Of a stretch of DNA of 38,161 nt, positions 7,479 through 14,711 are shown piece after piece. The translations under genes were made by a program, and so were the position numbers. The stretch's first letter is position 1; each line of letters starts with the position of its first letter. The notes below the pieces were generated by a model that did not search any database, was not told the origin of the DNA, and was given only the letters and a program-made list of their open reading frames with translations. The stretch is from an uncultured Rubrobacteraceae bacterium (GTDB taxonomy: Bacteria > Actinomycetota > Rubrobacteria > Rubrobacterales > Rubrobacteraceae), in assembly GCA_902806095.1 (NCBI GenBank), contig CADCVF010000033.1, positions 1,570 through 39,730 on the forward strand. The letters are read 5' to 3'.

Positions 7479-8381
7479 ATGTCCCAAGAGCGACACGCGC
7501 AGCAAGATCCAACACTCAAGCATCCGCAACCCACGTCGTTTCCGGAGCAGGACCAGCGGGACAAACATCCTGGCCTTGAAGGACAAATGGAGCCCAGGCC
7601 CGACTACGGAGAGGAGACGTACCGAGGCTGCAGCAGGCTGGAGGACAGGGCCGCCGTCATCACGGGTGGTGACTCCGGCATCGGGCGGGCTGTGGCGTTG
7701 GCCTTCGCTCGCGAGGGTGCGGACGTCCTGATTTCTTACCTCGAGGCTGAGGAGCCTGATGCCGAGGAAACTGCACGGGTGGTCGAGGAGTCGGGCAAGA
7801 GGTGTGTACGGGTACCCGGGGACATCAGCGAAGAGGCGCAGTGCAACAGGGTGATAGAGAGGGCCGTGGAAGAGTTCGGCCGGGTGGACGTCCTGGTAAA
7901 CAACGCTGCCCACCAGCGGACGGTCTCCGGGGTGGTCGATGTCTCCACAGAACTGCTCGACAAGACGTTCAAGACTAACATCTACGCTATGTTCTGGCTC
8001 GTCAAGGCGGCCATCCCGCACATGCCGCAAGGCGGCGCGATCATCAACGTGGGCTCCGCGCAGGCGTTCAAGCCATCGCCAACCCTCCTCCCCTACTCCG
8101 CGACCAAGGGATCCATCGTCACCTTCACCGAAGGCTTGGCCCAGGACGTCGTGCAGTATGGGCTGCGGGCCAACTGCGTCGCGCCGGGCCCGGTGTGGAC
8201 CCCGATCATCCCGGCCTCTATGGAGGGCGAGACGGTCTCTCAGTTCGGCGCACAATCTCCGATGGGCCGCCCCGGTCAGCCCGTTGAACTGGCTCCTGCC
8301 TTCGTCTTCCTGGCCTCTGACGACGCGAGCTATGTTAATGGTTCGGTCATAGACGTCACCGGCGGTCAACCGGTAGCGTGA
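7479..8381 (+). CDS. YghA-type SDR oxidoreductase (general stress protein 39-like)
   Basis: 300 residues. The N-terminal extension before the Rossmann fold (PEQDQRDKHPGLEGQMEPRP, then DYGEETYRG) is diagnostic of the YghA/Gsp39 branch of SDRs. The core has TGGDSGIG, NNAAHQ, the Ser of NVGSAQAF, YSATK catalytic pair, and C-terminal VNGSVIDVTGG. Members are NADP(H)-dependent aldehyde or alcohol dehydrogenases often induced by stress; the substrate here is unknown. Start ATG 7479 follows AGAAAGGACGGTAGG. An in-frame extension to 7356 exists but belongs to the degenerate pyrophosphatase tail. Confidence 0.88.
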   Translation: MSQERHAQQDPTLKHPQPTSFPEQDQRDKHPGLEGQMEPRPDYGEETYRGCSRLEDRAAVITGGDSGIGRAVALAFAREGADVLISYLEAEEPDAEETARVVEESGKRCVRVPGDISEEAQCNRVIERAVEEFGRVDVLVNNAAHQRTVSGVVDVSTELLDKTFKTNIYAMFWLVKAAIPHMPQGGAIINVGSAQAFKPSPTLLPYSATKGSIVTFTEGLAQDVVQYGLRANCVAPGPVWTPIIPASMEGETVSQFGAQSPMGRPGQPVELAPAFVFLASDDASYVNGSVIDVTGGQPVA

Positions 8382-8617
8382 AAGCCTGACACTCTGTCTG
8401 AGCAGCACGACGGTCTGTAGGTCGCGTTCGTTGGCAGGCCAAAACACGTGAAGCAGAGGTGTGGCGTGTTCCGCAAGCATATACGGAGGATCCGGGCGCT
8501 CTGCATCGCCATACCGTTCGCGGTCGTGGTTCTCGAGGTTCCGGGTTTGCTCCTCCGAGGGCGTTCGCGTCCCTGAGCGCCCAAGGGACGAGGCCGTCCT
8601 TGGCTTACCCACAATCC

Positions 8618-8863
8618 TCAAGCGCGAGCTGGCTGACTACCGAATGGCCCGGCCTCAAGGTTGGCGGCGAGCCCTGGCACGGAGGTGGATCCGACATGCT
8701 CGACCGAGAGCGCCACCTCTCCTAAAGCTGCCCGAATCTTTGCCTCCTCCCGGCCGAAGCGCTCGGCCCACGCCGGGTCATAGTCCGCGATGATTATCGT
8801 CTGCGGCTCGATCTCCCCTATGATGGCTCCTCGGAGTCGTTCCTCGATGGGGTCATCAGGCAC
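8618..8863 (-). pseudogene. Truncated GrpB-family (UPF0157) protein
   Basis: A GTG at 8863-8861 starts a frame with the family N-terminus: [20 protein letters not shown], then [20 protein letters not shown] and PGLAA. GrpB proteins are nucleotidyltransferase-fold proteins of about 170-190 residues. Here homology stops immediately after PGLAAN, before the conserved KPxIDI strand with the second half of the active site, and unrelated residues follow. It is a remnant. Confidence 0.7.
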
Positions 8864-9110
8864 GCTGTCCTCCAGACCTCGCTCGGAACCACTGGAGGCC
8901 CAGGACCAACCATACCAGCGAGCCGAAGGCTGCAAGGAGATTCGAGGTTCTCGTAAGGATGTGTCTGTATCCCAAAAGGGTGTTCATGAGGCACACTCTT
9001 CCATATTTGTTTCGAGACTACCAGAGCCAATGAGCTACTACATGGGCCGAACACCCTGGAAAGGCTGACGCTGCCATAAGGCTCAAGCCAACGGGCTACA
9101 ATGTGTCCTC

Positions 9111-10038
9111 ATGAGGGCTGGTGCGAAACGGGAAGGCGGGGATCCGCCGCTCCGGGGTGTACGGGTCCTGACGCTGGCCGTGAACCTGCCGGGTCCCGCG
9201 GCGGCATCCCGACTGTGCTCTATGGGGGCGTCCGTCATCAAGGTCGAGCCGCCTGGCGGGGACCCACGCCCTGATGTGCCCCGGCTACTACGAGGACATG
9301 AGATCCAGGCAGGAAGTAGTACAGCTCGACCTCAAGGACCAGAAAAGCCGCGCTTCGTTTGACGCCAGGCTGGAGGGTATGGATCTGTTGCTGACTGCGA
9401 GCCGGACCGCTGCGCTGGGGCGGCTCGGGCTCTCCTGGTCCGAGCTTCACGCCCGTTTCCCGCGCCTGTGCCAGGTCGCCATCGTGGGGTCTCCCCCTCC
9501 GAATGAAGATGCGCCGGGCCATGATCTTACTTACCAGGCGCGCTTCGGTACGCTGTCGCCGCCAGGGATGCCGCCGGTCCTGGTGGCCGACCTGACGAAG
9601 GCCGAGCGGGCCGTGAGCTCGGCTCTCTCGTTGCTGTTCGCCAGGGAGCGGGGGCAAGGCGCAGGATACGAGCAGGTGGCCCTCTCGGAGGCGGCGCGGT
9701 CTTTCGCCGAGCCGTTGCGCCAGGGACTAACAGCGCCAGGCGGCGTCCTCGGTGGCGGCTTTCCGGGCTACGGGTTGTACCGCTCGCAGGAGGGCCACGT
9801 GGCGCTGGCCGCCCTCGAGCCGCATTTCTGGGAGCGGTTGTTGCAGAAGCTCGGGGTGAAAGACGACCGCCAGGACCTGGGGCGGATCTTCGAAACGAAG
9901 ACCGCCGAACAGTGGGAGGAGTGGGCGGCGGACCGCGACCTTCCGCTCGCCGCGGTGAGAGACGTAGAGCAGAACGAAGTGGACGAGACCGCATCGCAGA
10001 GAATACGAGCGTCTACGAGAGGAGAAGACGAACGATGA
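9111..10038 (+). pseudogene. Class III CoA-transferase (CaiB/BaiF family), frameshifted
   Basis: Two overlapping frames make one protein. Frame 1 (9111-9362) holds the family start GVRVLTLAVNLPGPAAASRL and VIKVEPPGGDP; frame 2 (from about 9274) continues with CPGYYEDMRSRQEVVQLDLK to the C-terminus. The break is near 9262-9276. Class III enzymes move CoA between acyl groups or isomerise acyl-CoA. At the position of the catalytic Asp the sequence reads VALSEAA, a Glu, which occurs in some family members. Total length, about 305 residues, is short for the family (about 380-400), so internal deletion is also possible. It heads the acyl-CoA cluster. Confidence 0.75.
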
Positions 10039-10118
10039 CGGAGATGAACCAGTTCGGGTTACAGGTCATGTGCATCGGCCAAGGCATGTCGACCGCCACG
10101 ATCCCCGAGCGCGGCTGA
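10035..10118 (+). pseudogene. 27-residue C-terminal remnant of a thiolase
   Basis: The frame reads [20 protein letters not shown] and ERG, then stop. This is the last beta-strand and active-site loop of thiolases (GLQxMCxGGGxxxATIxER), including the second catalytic Cys. Nothing else of that thiolase is present. It overlaps the CoA-transferase stop (ATGA) and its own TGA overlaps the next ATG (TGATG), so it may now serve only to couple translation. A complete, different thiolase lies at 11864. Confidence 0.65.
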
Positions 10119-10861
10119 TGGAGATAAGAGGACGCACCTTCCTCGTTGCCGGTGGAGGCTCGGGCCTGGGAGCCGCGACCGCTAGCAGGCTTGCTGCTGG
10201 CGGCGCGAACGTCGTCGTCGCGGACCTCGAAGGCGGGGAGGTAGGAGACGACTTCCGCTTTGTGGAGACCGACGTAACCGATGAGGAGAGCGTGCAGGCC
10301 GCGGTGGACGCCGCCCTGGATCTCGGGGGGCTGTACGGTGCGATCAACTGCGCCGGCGTCGCCGCCGCGGAGAAGGTCCTTGGCAAGGACGGCCCGCATT
10401 CCCTGGCCTCCTTCACCAAAGTCGTCCAGGTCAACCTCGTCGGTACCTTCAACGTCATACGCCTGGCGGCGGCGGCCATGCAAGAGAACGAGCCGGCGGC
10501 GGAAGGGGAGCGGGGTGTGATCGTCAACACCGCATCGGTGGCGGCTTACGACGGCCAGATCGGTCAGGCTGCCTATGCCGCCTCCAAGGGCGGCGTGGTC
10601 TCTTTGACCCTGCCCGTTGCGCGCGAGCTCGCCGATAGCGGTATCCGGGTCGTGGCCATAGCCCCCGGCATCTTCGAAACCCCGATGATGGCCTCCCTCC
10701 CCGAGAAAGCCAGGGAATCCCTGAGCAAGCAGACCCCCTTCCCAGTACGCCTGGGGCGCCCCGAAGAGTATGCGGCCCTCGTCCAGCACATCATCGAGAA
10801 CGAGATGCTCAATGGCGAGGTCATAAGGCTCGACGGGGCGATACGCATGGCCCCGAGCTAG
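10118..10861 (+). CDS. SDR, 3-hydroxyacyl-CoA dehydrogenase-like
   Basis: 247 residues from ATG 10118. Rossmann motif [12 protein letters not shown], acidic VADLEGG after strand 2 (NAD preference), [12 protein letters not shown], Ser in [19 protein letters not shown] catalytic pair and GIFETPMM. Strong resemblance to type II 3-hydroxyacyl-CoA dehydrogenases (HSD17B10 type: [20 protein letters not shown] and the late [10 protein letters not shown]), which oxidise 3-hydroxyacyl-CoA to 3-ketoacyl-CoA before thiolase. The start overlaps the thiolase remnant stop and has no strong ribosome site, suggesting coupled translation. An upstream ATG at 10070 would only add the remnant's alternate frame. 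Confidence 0.85.
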   Translation: MEIRGRTFLVAGGGSGLGAATASRLAAGGANVVVADLEGGEVGDDFRFVETDVTDEESVQAAVDAALDLGGLYGAINCAGVAAAEKVLGKDGPHSLASFTKVVQVNLVGTFNVIRLAAAAMQENEPAAEGERGVIVNTASVAAYDGQIGQAAYAASKGGVVSLTLPVARELADSGIRVVAIAPGIFETPMMASLPEKARESLSKQTPFPVRLGRPEEYAALVQHIIENEMLNGEVIRLDGAIRMAPS

Positions 10862-10943
10862 GTGCGAAAAGCGCGAACTGCGGAGTCGCTTCGCTAAAGC
10901 GCCCTCTTGAGAGCCGCTTCTCTGCCGGTAAGGAGGTCCGACT

Positions 10944-11024
10944 ATTAGACTCGATGAGGGCCAGAAGGTAGTCTTCATCGGGGCCGGCATTGGCATCGAC
11001 GAGGTTTGTGGAGGGTTGATATGA
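10944..11024 (+). pseudogene. Remnant of an SDR N-terminus
   Basis: After AAGGAGG (10930-10936) a frame opens at ATT, where ATG is expected, and reads IRLDEGQKVVFIGAGIGIDE before ending at TGA 11022-11024. The match to the SDR opening (MRLxGKVxxITGAGSGIGE) is clear but the glycine motif is damaged. Its stop overlaps the next SDR's ATG (ATGA). Confidence 0.45.
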
Positions 11025-11827
11025 GCGCCAGTGAGCTGTTTTCGGTGCAAGGCAAGCGCGTGGTCGTCAGTGGAGGGACCTCGGGCATTGGCCTTATGAT
11101 CGCCCGGGCGTTCGTGGAGAACGGTGCTTCGGTCCTGATCAGCAGCCGCAAGGCCGAAGTGTGCGCCTCGGTGGCGGAAGAGTTGTCCCGCTTCGGCGAA
11201 TGCGTCGCGGTCCCTGAGAACCTCGCTAGCGAGGAGGGATGCCAGCGATTGGCCGACGCGGTGGGAGAGATCTGGGACTCGCTCGATGTGCTGGTGAACA
11301 ACGCAGGGGCCACCTGGGGAGCGCCGCTGGCCGAGCATGACGCCGCGGCGTGGGACAGGGTGCTCGACCTCAACGTGCAAGGGGTTTTCCACCTGACCCG
11401 GTTTCTGCGCCCGCTGCTCGACGCATCCGTGAGTGGAGAGCCCCCGCACGCCGACCCTGCCAGGGTGATCAACGTCGGCTCCATCGACGGGCTCAGGGTG
11501 CCGGGGATGGAGACATACAGCTACACGGCGTCCAAAGCCGGGATGCATCACCTGACCCGCCACCTCGCCTGGGACCTGTCACCCCGGATCACCGTCAACG
11601 CCATCGCGCCAGGACCCTTCGAGTCACGCATGATGGCGGCCACCCTCGAAGCCCAGGGAGAGCAGATCGCCGAGCGGGCACCGATGCGCCGGATCGGTAG
11701 CGAGGAGGATATGGCCGGCGTGTCGATGTACCTGGCATCGCGGGCGGCATCTTACGTGACCGGCGCCGTGATACCGGTTGACGGCGGCCTGTCGACGTGC
11801 CTGGCTACCTGGAATCCGGCATCGTAG
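11021..11827 (+). CDS. SDR family oxidoreductase (RhlG/gluconate 5-dehydrogenase-like)
   Basis: 268 residues from ATG 11021, six bases after GGAGGG. Motifs: VSGGTSGIGLMIA, SSRKAE after strand 2 (Arg-Lys favours NADP(H)), LVNNAGATWG, Ser in NVGSIDGL, YTASKAG and GAVIPVDGG. Sequence around RVPGMETYSYTASKAGMHHL resembles RhlG and related 3-oxoacyl reductases. In this cluster it may act on a hydroxy- or keto-acyl intermediate; the substrate is not defined. It is followed 36 bases later by thiolase. Confidence 0.85.
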   Translation: MSASELFSVQGKRVVVSGGTSGIGLMIARAFVENGASVLISSRKAEVCASVAEELSRFGECVAVPENLASEEGCQRLADAVGEIWDSLDVLVNNAGATWGAPLAEHDAAAWDRVLDLNVQGVFHLTRFLRPLLDASVSGEPPHADPARVINVGSIDGLRVPGMETYSYTASKAGMHHLTRHLAWDLSPRITVNAIAPGPFESRMMAATLEAQGEQIAERAPMRRIGSEEDMAGVSMYLASRAASYVTGAVIPVDGGLSTCLATWNPAS

Positions 11828-11863
11828 ATCCGTGTAACAATGAACTGGGGAAGGCGGTTACAG

Positions 11864-13045
11864 ATGTTCGAGATGAAAGAGCCCGTAATAGTAGAGGCGG
11901 TACGCACCCCTGTAGGCAAGCGGGGCGAGGCACTGGGGGACTGGCACCCGACAGACCTCCTCGCGCACACCCTTTCGGCGCTGGTAGAGAGGACCGGTCT
12001 GGACCCCGAGAGGGTGGACGACGTCATCGCCGGATGCGTCCGCCAGGTGGATGAGCAGAGCATGAACATCGCGCGCAACGCGGTGCTCGGGGCTGGCTTC
12101 CCCGAGTCGGTCCCCGCGACCACCATCGACCGTCAGTGCGGCTCGAGCCAGCAGGCCGCCCACTTCGCCGCCCAGGGGGTCATGAGCGGGGCCTACGAAG
12201 TTGCCATAACGTGCGGCGTGGAGTCAATGACTCGGGTCCCGCTCGGCGAGGCGTTCGAGATCGACGGCCCGATGGGACCGTGGTACGGAGGGTACACGAC
12301 GAGCAGGTACGACTCCGGGCTCGTCAACCAGGGAACCTCAGCGGAGATGATCGCGAAGAAGTGGAAGCTGAGTCGCGAGGAGTTGGACGAGTTCAGCGTG
12401 GAGAGCCACCGGCGGGCCGACCGGGCGACGGAGGAGGGCAGGTTCGAGGGCCAGATCTTGCCCGTCCCTATTCGCACGGAGGACGGCTCGGTCGTAGAGA
12501 TGATCCGTGACGAGGGGATCAGGAAGAACCTCGATCCGGAGAAGATGGCCTCGCTCGAGCCCGTCTTCGACCCTGAGGGCGTCATCACGGCCGGCAACTC
12601 CTCCCAGATAAGCGACGCCGCCGCCGCGCTCTTGATCATGGAGCGCGGCGTCGCAGAGCGCCTGGATCTGAGGCCCCGGGCGCGCTTCGTCTCTTTCGCC
12701 CTCGCCGGGGTAGACCCCATCTACATGTTGACCGGACCCGTCCCAGCAACCCACAGGGTTCTGGAGCGCGCCGGACTAGCCCTCGATGATATAGACCTCT
12801 TCGAGGTCAACGAGGCCTTCGCGTGCATACCCCTCATGTGGCAGCGTGAGACCGGAGCTGACCTGGAAAAGACTAACGTAAACGGTGGTTCCGTGGCCAT
12901 CGGCCATCCCGTTGGCTCCACCGGGGCCCGCCTGATGACCGTCCTCTTGAACGAGTTGGAACGCACCGGCGGGCGCTACGGCCTACAGACGATGTGCGAG
13001 GGTGGAGGACAGGCCAACGCCACGATCATAGAACGTCTGGACTGA
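11864..13045 (+). CDS. Acetyl-CoA acyltransferase (thiolase)
   Basis: 393 residues from ATG 11864; ATG 11840 would add eight non-conserved residues. Catalytic residues are all present: acyl-accepting Cys92 in TTIDRQCGSSQQA, His348 in AIGHPVGSTGAR, and Cys378 in TMCEGGGQANATIIE. N-terminal EAVRTPVGKRGG-like region and VNEAFA are standard. Thiolases cleave 3-ketoacyl-CoA with CoA to acetyl-CoA plus a shortened acyl-CoA, or run in reverse. With the two SDRs and the CoA-transferase this forms a beta-oxidation-like set. Confidence 0.93.
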   Translation: MFEMKEPVIVEAVRTPVGKRGEALGDWHPTDLLAHTLSALVERTGLDPERVDDVIAGCVRQVDEQSMNIARNAVLGAGFPESVPATTIDRQCGSSQQAAHFAAQGVMSGAYEVAITCGVESMTRVPLGEAFEIDGPMGPWYGGYTTSRYDSGLVNQGTSAEMIAKKWKLSREELDEFSVESHRRADRATEEGRFEGQILPVPIRTEDGSVVEMIRDEGIRKNLDPEKMASLEPVFDPEGVITAGNSSQISDAAAALLIMERGVAERLDLRPRARFVSFALAGVDPIYMLTGPVPATHRVLERAGLALDDIDLFEVNEAFACIPLMWQRETGADLEKTNVNGGSVAIGHPVGSTGARLMTVLLNELERTGGRYGLQTMCEGGGQANATIIERLD

Positions 13046-13088
13046 CACTCCTGAGAGGAGAGGTGTGCAGCCACACGGGCGAGCCTTC

Positions 13089-13163
13089 ATGGTAACGGGC
13101 GGGTGCTCCGGTCTCGACGCTGTGGGCGTGAGAGTAATGCTCGCCGTCCAAAGAGCAAGTTAA
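13089..13163 (+). pseudogene. Possible SDR N-terminal remnant
   Basis: ATG 13089 starts a 24-residue frame reading MVTGGCSGLDAVGVRVMLA. This resembles the opening of SDRs (VTGGxSGLGxATVRMLA) with a damaged glycine motif, then stops. It lies alone between thiolase and amidase. It could be chance, but it is the second such fragment in this cluster. Confidence 0.35.
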
Positions 13164-13231
13164 CCTACGGCGGACCGGGCACGGTGGGGACACGCCTCCA
13201 TCGTCCGAAAACCGTAGAGGAGGGAGGGTAA

Positions 13232-14662
13232 GTGCGAGGAGCCGGGATCTGCTTTCTGGAGGCCGCAGAGTTAGCCCGCCTCATCCGCGCGCGGGAGGTG
13301 TCGGCCGAAGAGGCGGTGGCAGCGTGCCTGGAGCAGACCGGGCGGACCAACCCGCGCGTAAACGCCATCGTTACGCTCGTCCCGGAACGGGCCATGCGAG
13401 ACGCGCGCGCCGCCGACCAGCGCCTCGCGGAGGCTATTGCGTACGGGGAGGATGTCGGCCCGCTCCACGGACTGCCTGTGGCCCACAAGGACCTGACACC
13501 GACGAGGGAAATCCGCACCACGTTCGGCTCACCCATCTACGAAGACTTTCTCCCTGAGGAGGATTCTCTCGTCGTCGAACGCTTGCGACGCGCCGGCGCC
13601 ATAACCGTAGGAAAGACCAACACCCCGGAGTTCGGCGCGGGCTCCCAGACCTACAACGAGGTGTTCGGTGAGACCCTCAACCCGTACGACACCACCAAGA
13701 CCTGCGGCGGCTCCAGCGGTGGTGCTGCGGTGGCCCTCGCCTGCGGAATGGTGCCCATCGCGGACGGGAGCGACATGGGTGGCTCCCTGCGTAACCCCGC
13801 ATCCTTCTGCAACGTCGTGGGCTTCAGGCCGTCCCTGGGTAGGGTACCCTCCTGGCCCTCCCAGGCGGCCTGGTCCCAGCTCTCCACGGAGGGGCCGATG
13901 GCTCGCACGGTGCGGGATGTCGCACTCATGCTCGGTGCGATCTCCGGCCCCGACCCGCGCTCGCCGCTCGCGATCTCGGAGCCAGCGAGGGGCCTTTTCC
14001 GGCCCCTGGAGCGAGACTTCTCGGGTGCGCGGGTGGCCTGGAGCCGCGACTTCGGCGGGTTGCCGGTCGACCCGAGGGTGACGGCGGTCCTGGACGGGCA
14101 ACGCTGGGTCTTCGAGGACATCGGTTGTCTGGTGGAAGACGACGAGCCTGACTTTACGGACACCGACGAGATCTTCAAGACGTTACGCGCCTGGCACTTC
14201 GAACTCAGGTACGGGGAGCTGCTCGAGCAGCATCGGGACCGTATGAAGGACACCGTGGTCTGGAACATCGAGCAGGGCGTACGGCTGAGTGGCCCGGACG
14301 TGGGACGCGCCGAGCGCGCACGGACCGAACTCTACCACCGCGCACGAGTCTTCATGGAGGATCACGAGTTCCTCGTGGCGCCCGTGAGCCAGGTACCGCC
14401 CTTCGACGTGAAGCAGCGCTACGTAACGGAGATAAACGGGACGGAGATGGATACGTACATCGACTGGATGAAGAGTTGTTACTACGTGACGGTGACGGGG
14501 CTACCCGCCATCTCCGTGCCCTGCGGTTTCACTCCGGAGGGATTGCCGGTAGGGGTCCAGATCGTGGGCCGCCCCCGGGACGACCTGGGCGTGCTCCAAT
14601 TCGCCCACGCCTTCGAGCAAGCCACGGGCTTCGGGAAGCACCGCTCGCCGATCGCAACGTGA
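13232..14662 (+). CDS. Amidase-signature hydrolase
   Basis: 476 residues from GTG 13232, after GGAGGGAGG. The Ser-cisSer-Lys triad is visible: Lys86 in GLPVAHKDL, Ser161 in CGGSSGGAA and Ser185 in DMGGSLRNPA. The family (amidase, GatA, aryl acylamidase, FAAH) cleaves carboxamides in the cytoplasm; absence of gatB/gatC neighbours and context argue against GatA. No signal peptide. It stands 49 bases ahead of a second amide hydrolase and downstream of acyl-CoA genes, suggesting it releases an acid that the cluster then oxidises. Substrate not determinable. Confidence 0.9.
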   Translation: MRGAGICFLEAAELARLIRAREVSAEEAVAACLEQTGRTNPRVNAIVTLVPERAMRDARAADQRLAEAIAYGEDVGPLHGLPVAHKDLTPTREIRTTFGSPIYEDFLPEEDSLVVERLRRAGAITVGKTNTPEFGAGSQTYNEVFGETLNPYDTTKTCGGSSGGAAVALACGMVPIADGSDMGGSLRNPASFCNVVGFRPSLGRVPSWPSQAAWSQLSTEGPMARTVRDVALMLGAISGPDPRSPLAISEPARGLFRPLERDFSGARVAWSRDFGGLPVDPRVTAVLDGQRWVFEDIGCLVEDDEPDFTDTDEIFKTLRAWHFELRYGELLEQHRDRMKDTVVWNIEQGVRLSGPDVGRAERARTELYHRARVFMEDHEFLVAPVSQVPPFDVKQRYVTEINGTEMDTYIDWMKSCYYVTVTGLPAISVPCGFTPEGLPVGVQIVGRPRDDLGVLQFAHAFEQATGFGKHRSPIAT

Positions 14663-14711
14663 CGCCAGCGGCCGGTAGAACTCGACGGACCTTGCCGCGG
14701 AGGATACTGTA

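Noticed and set aside
8466-8576. 36-residue membrane peptide (GTG start, LCIAIPFAVVVLEVPGLLL)
   Set aside because: No ribosome site and no conservation evidence; 8382-8617 otherwise shows nothing recognisable.
7371-8621. 416-residue minus-strand frame
   Set aside because: Antisense to the YghA-type SDR, which has complete catalytic motifs.
10013-11563. 516-residue minus-strand frame
   Set aside because: Antisense to two well-supported SDR genes and their remnants; no domain recognised.
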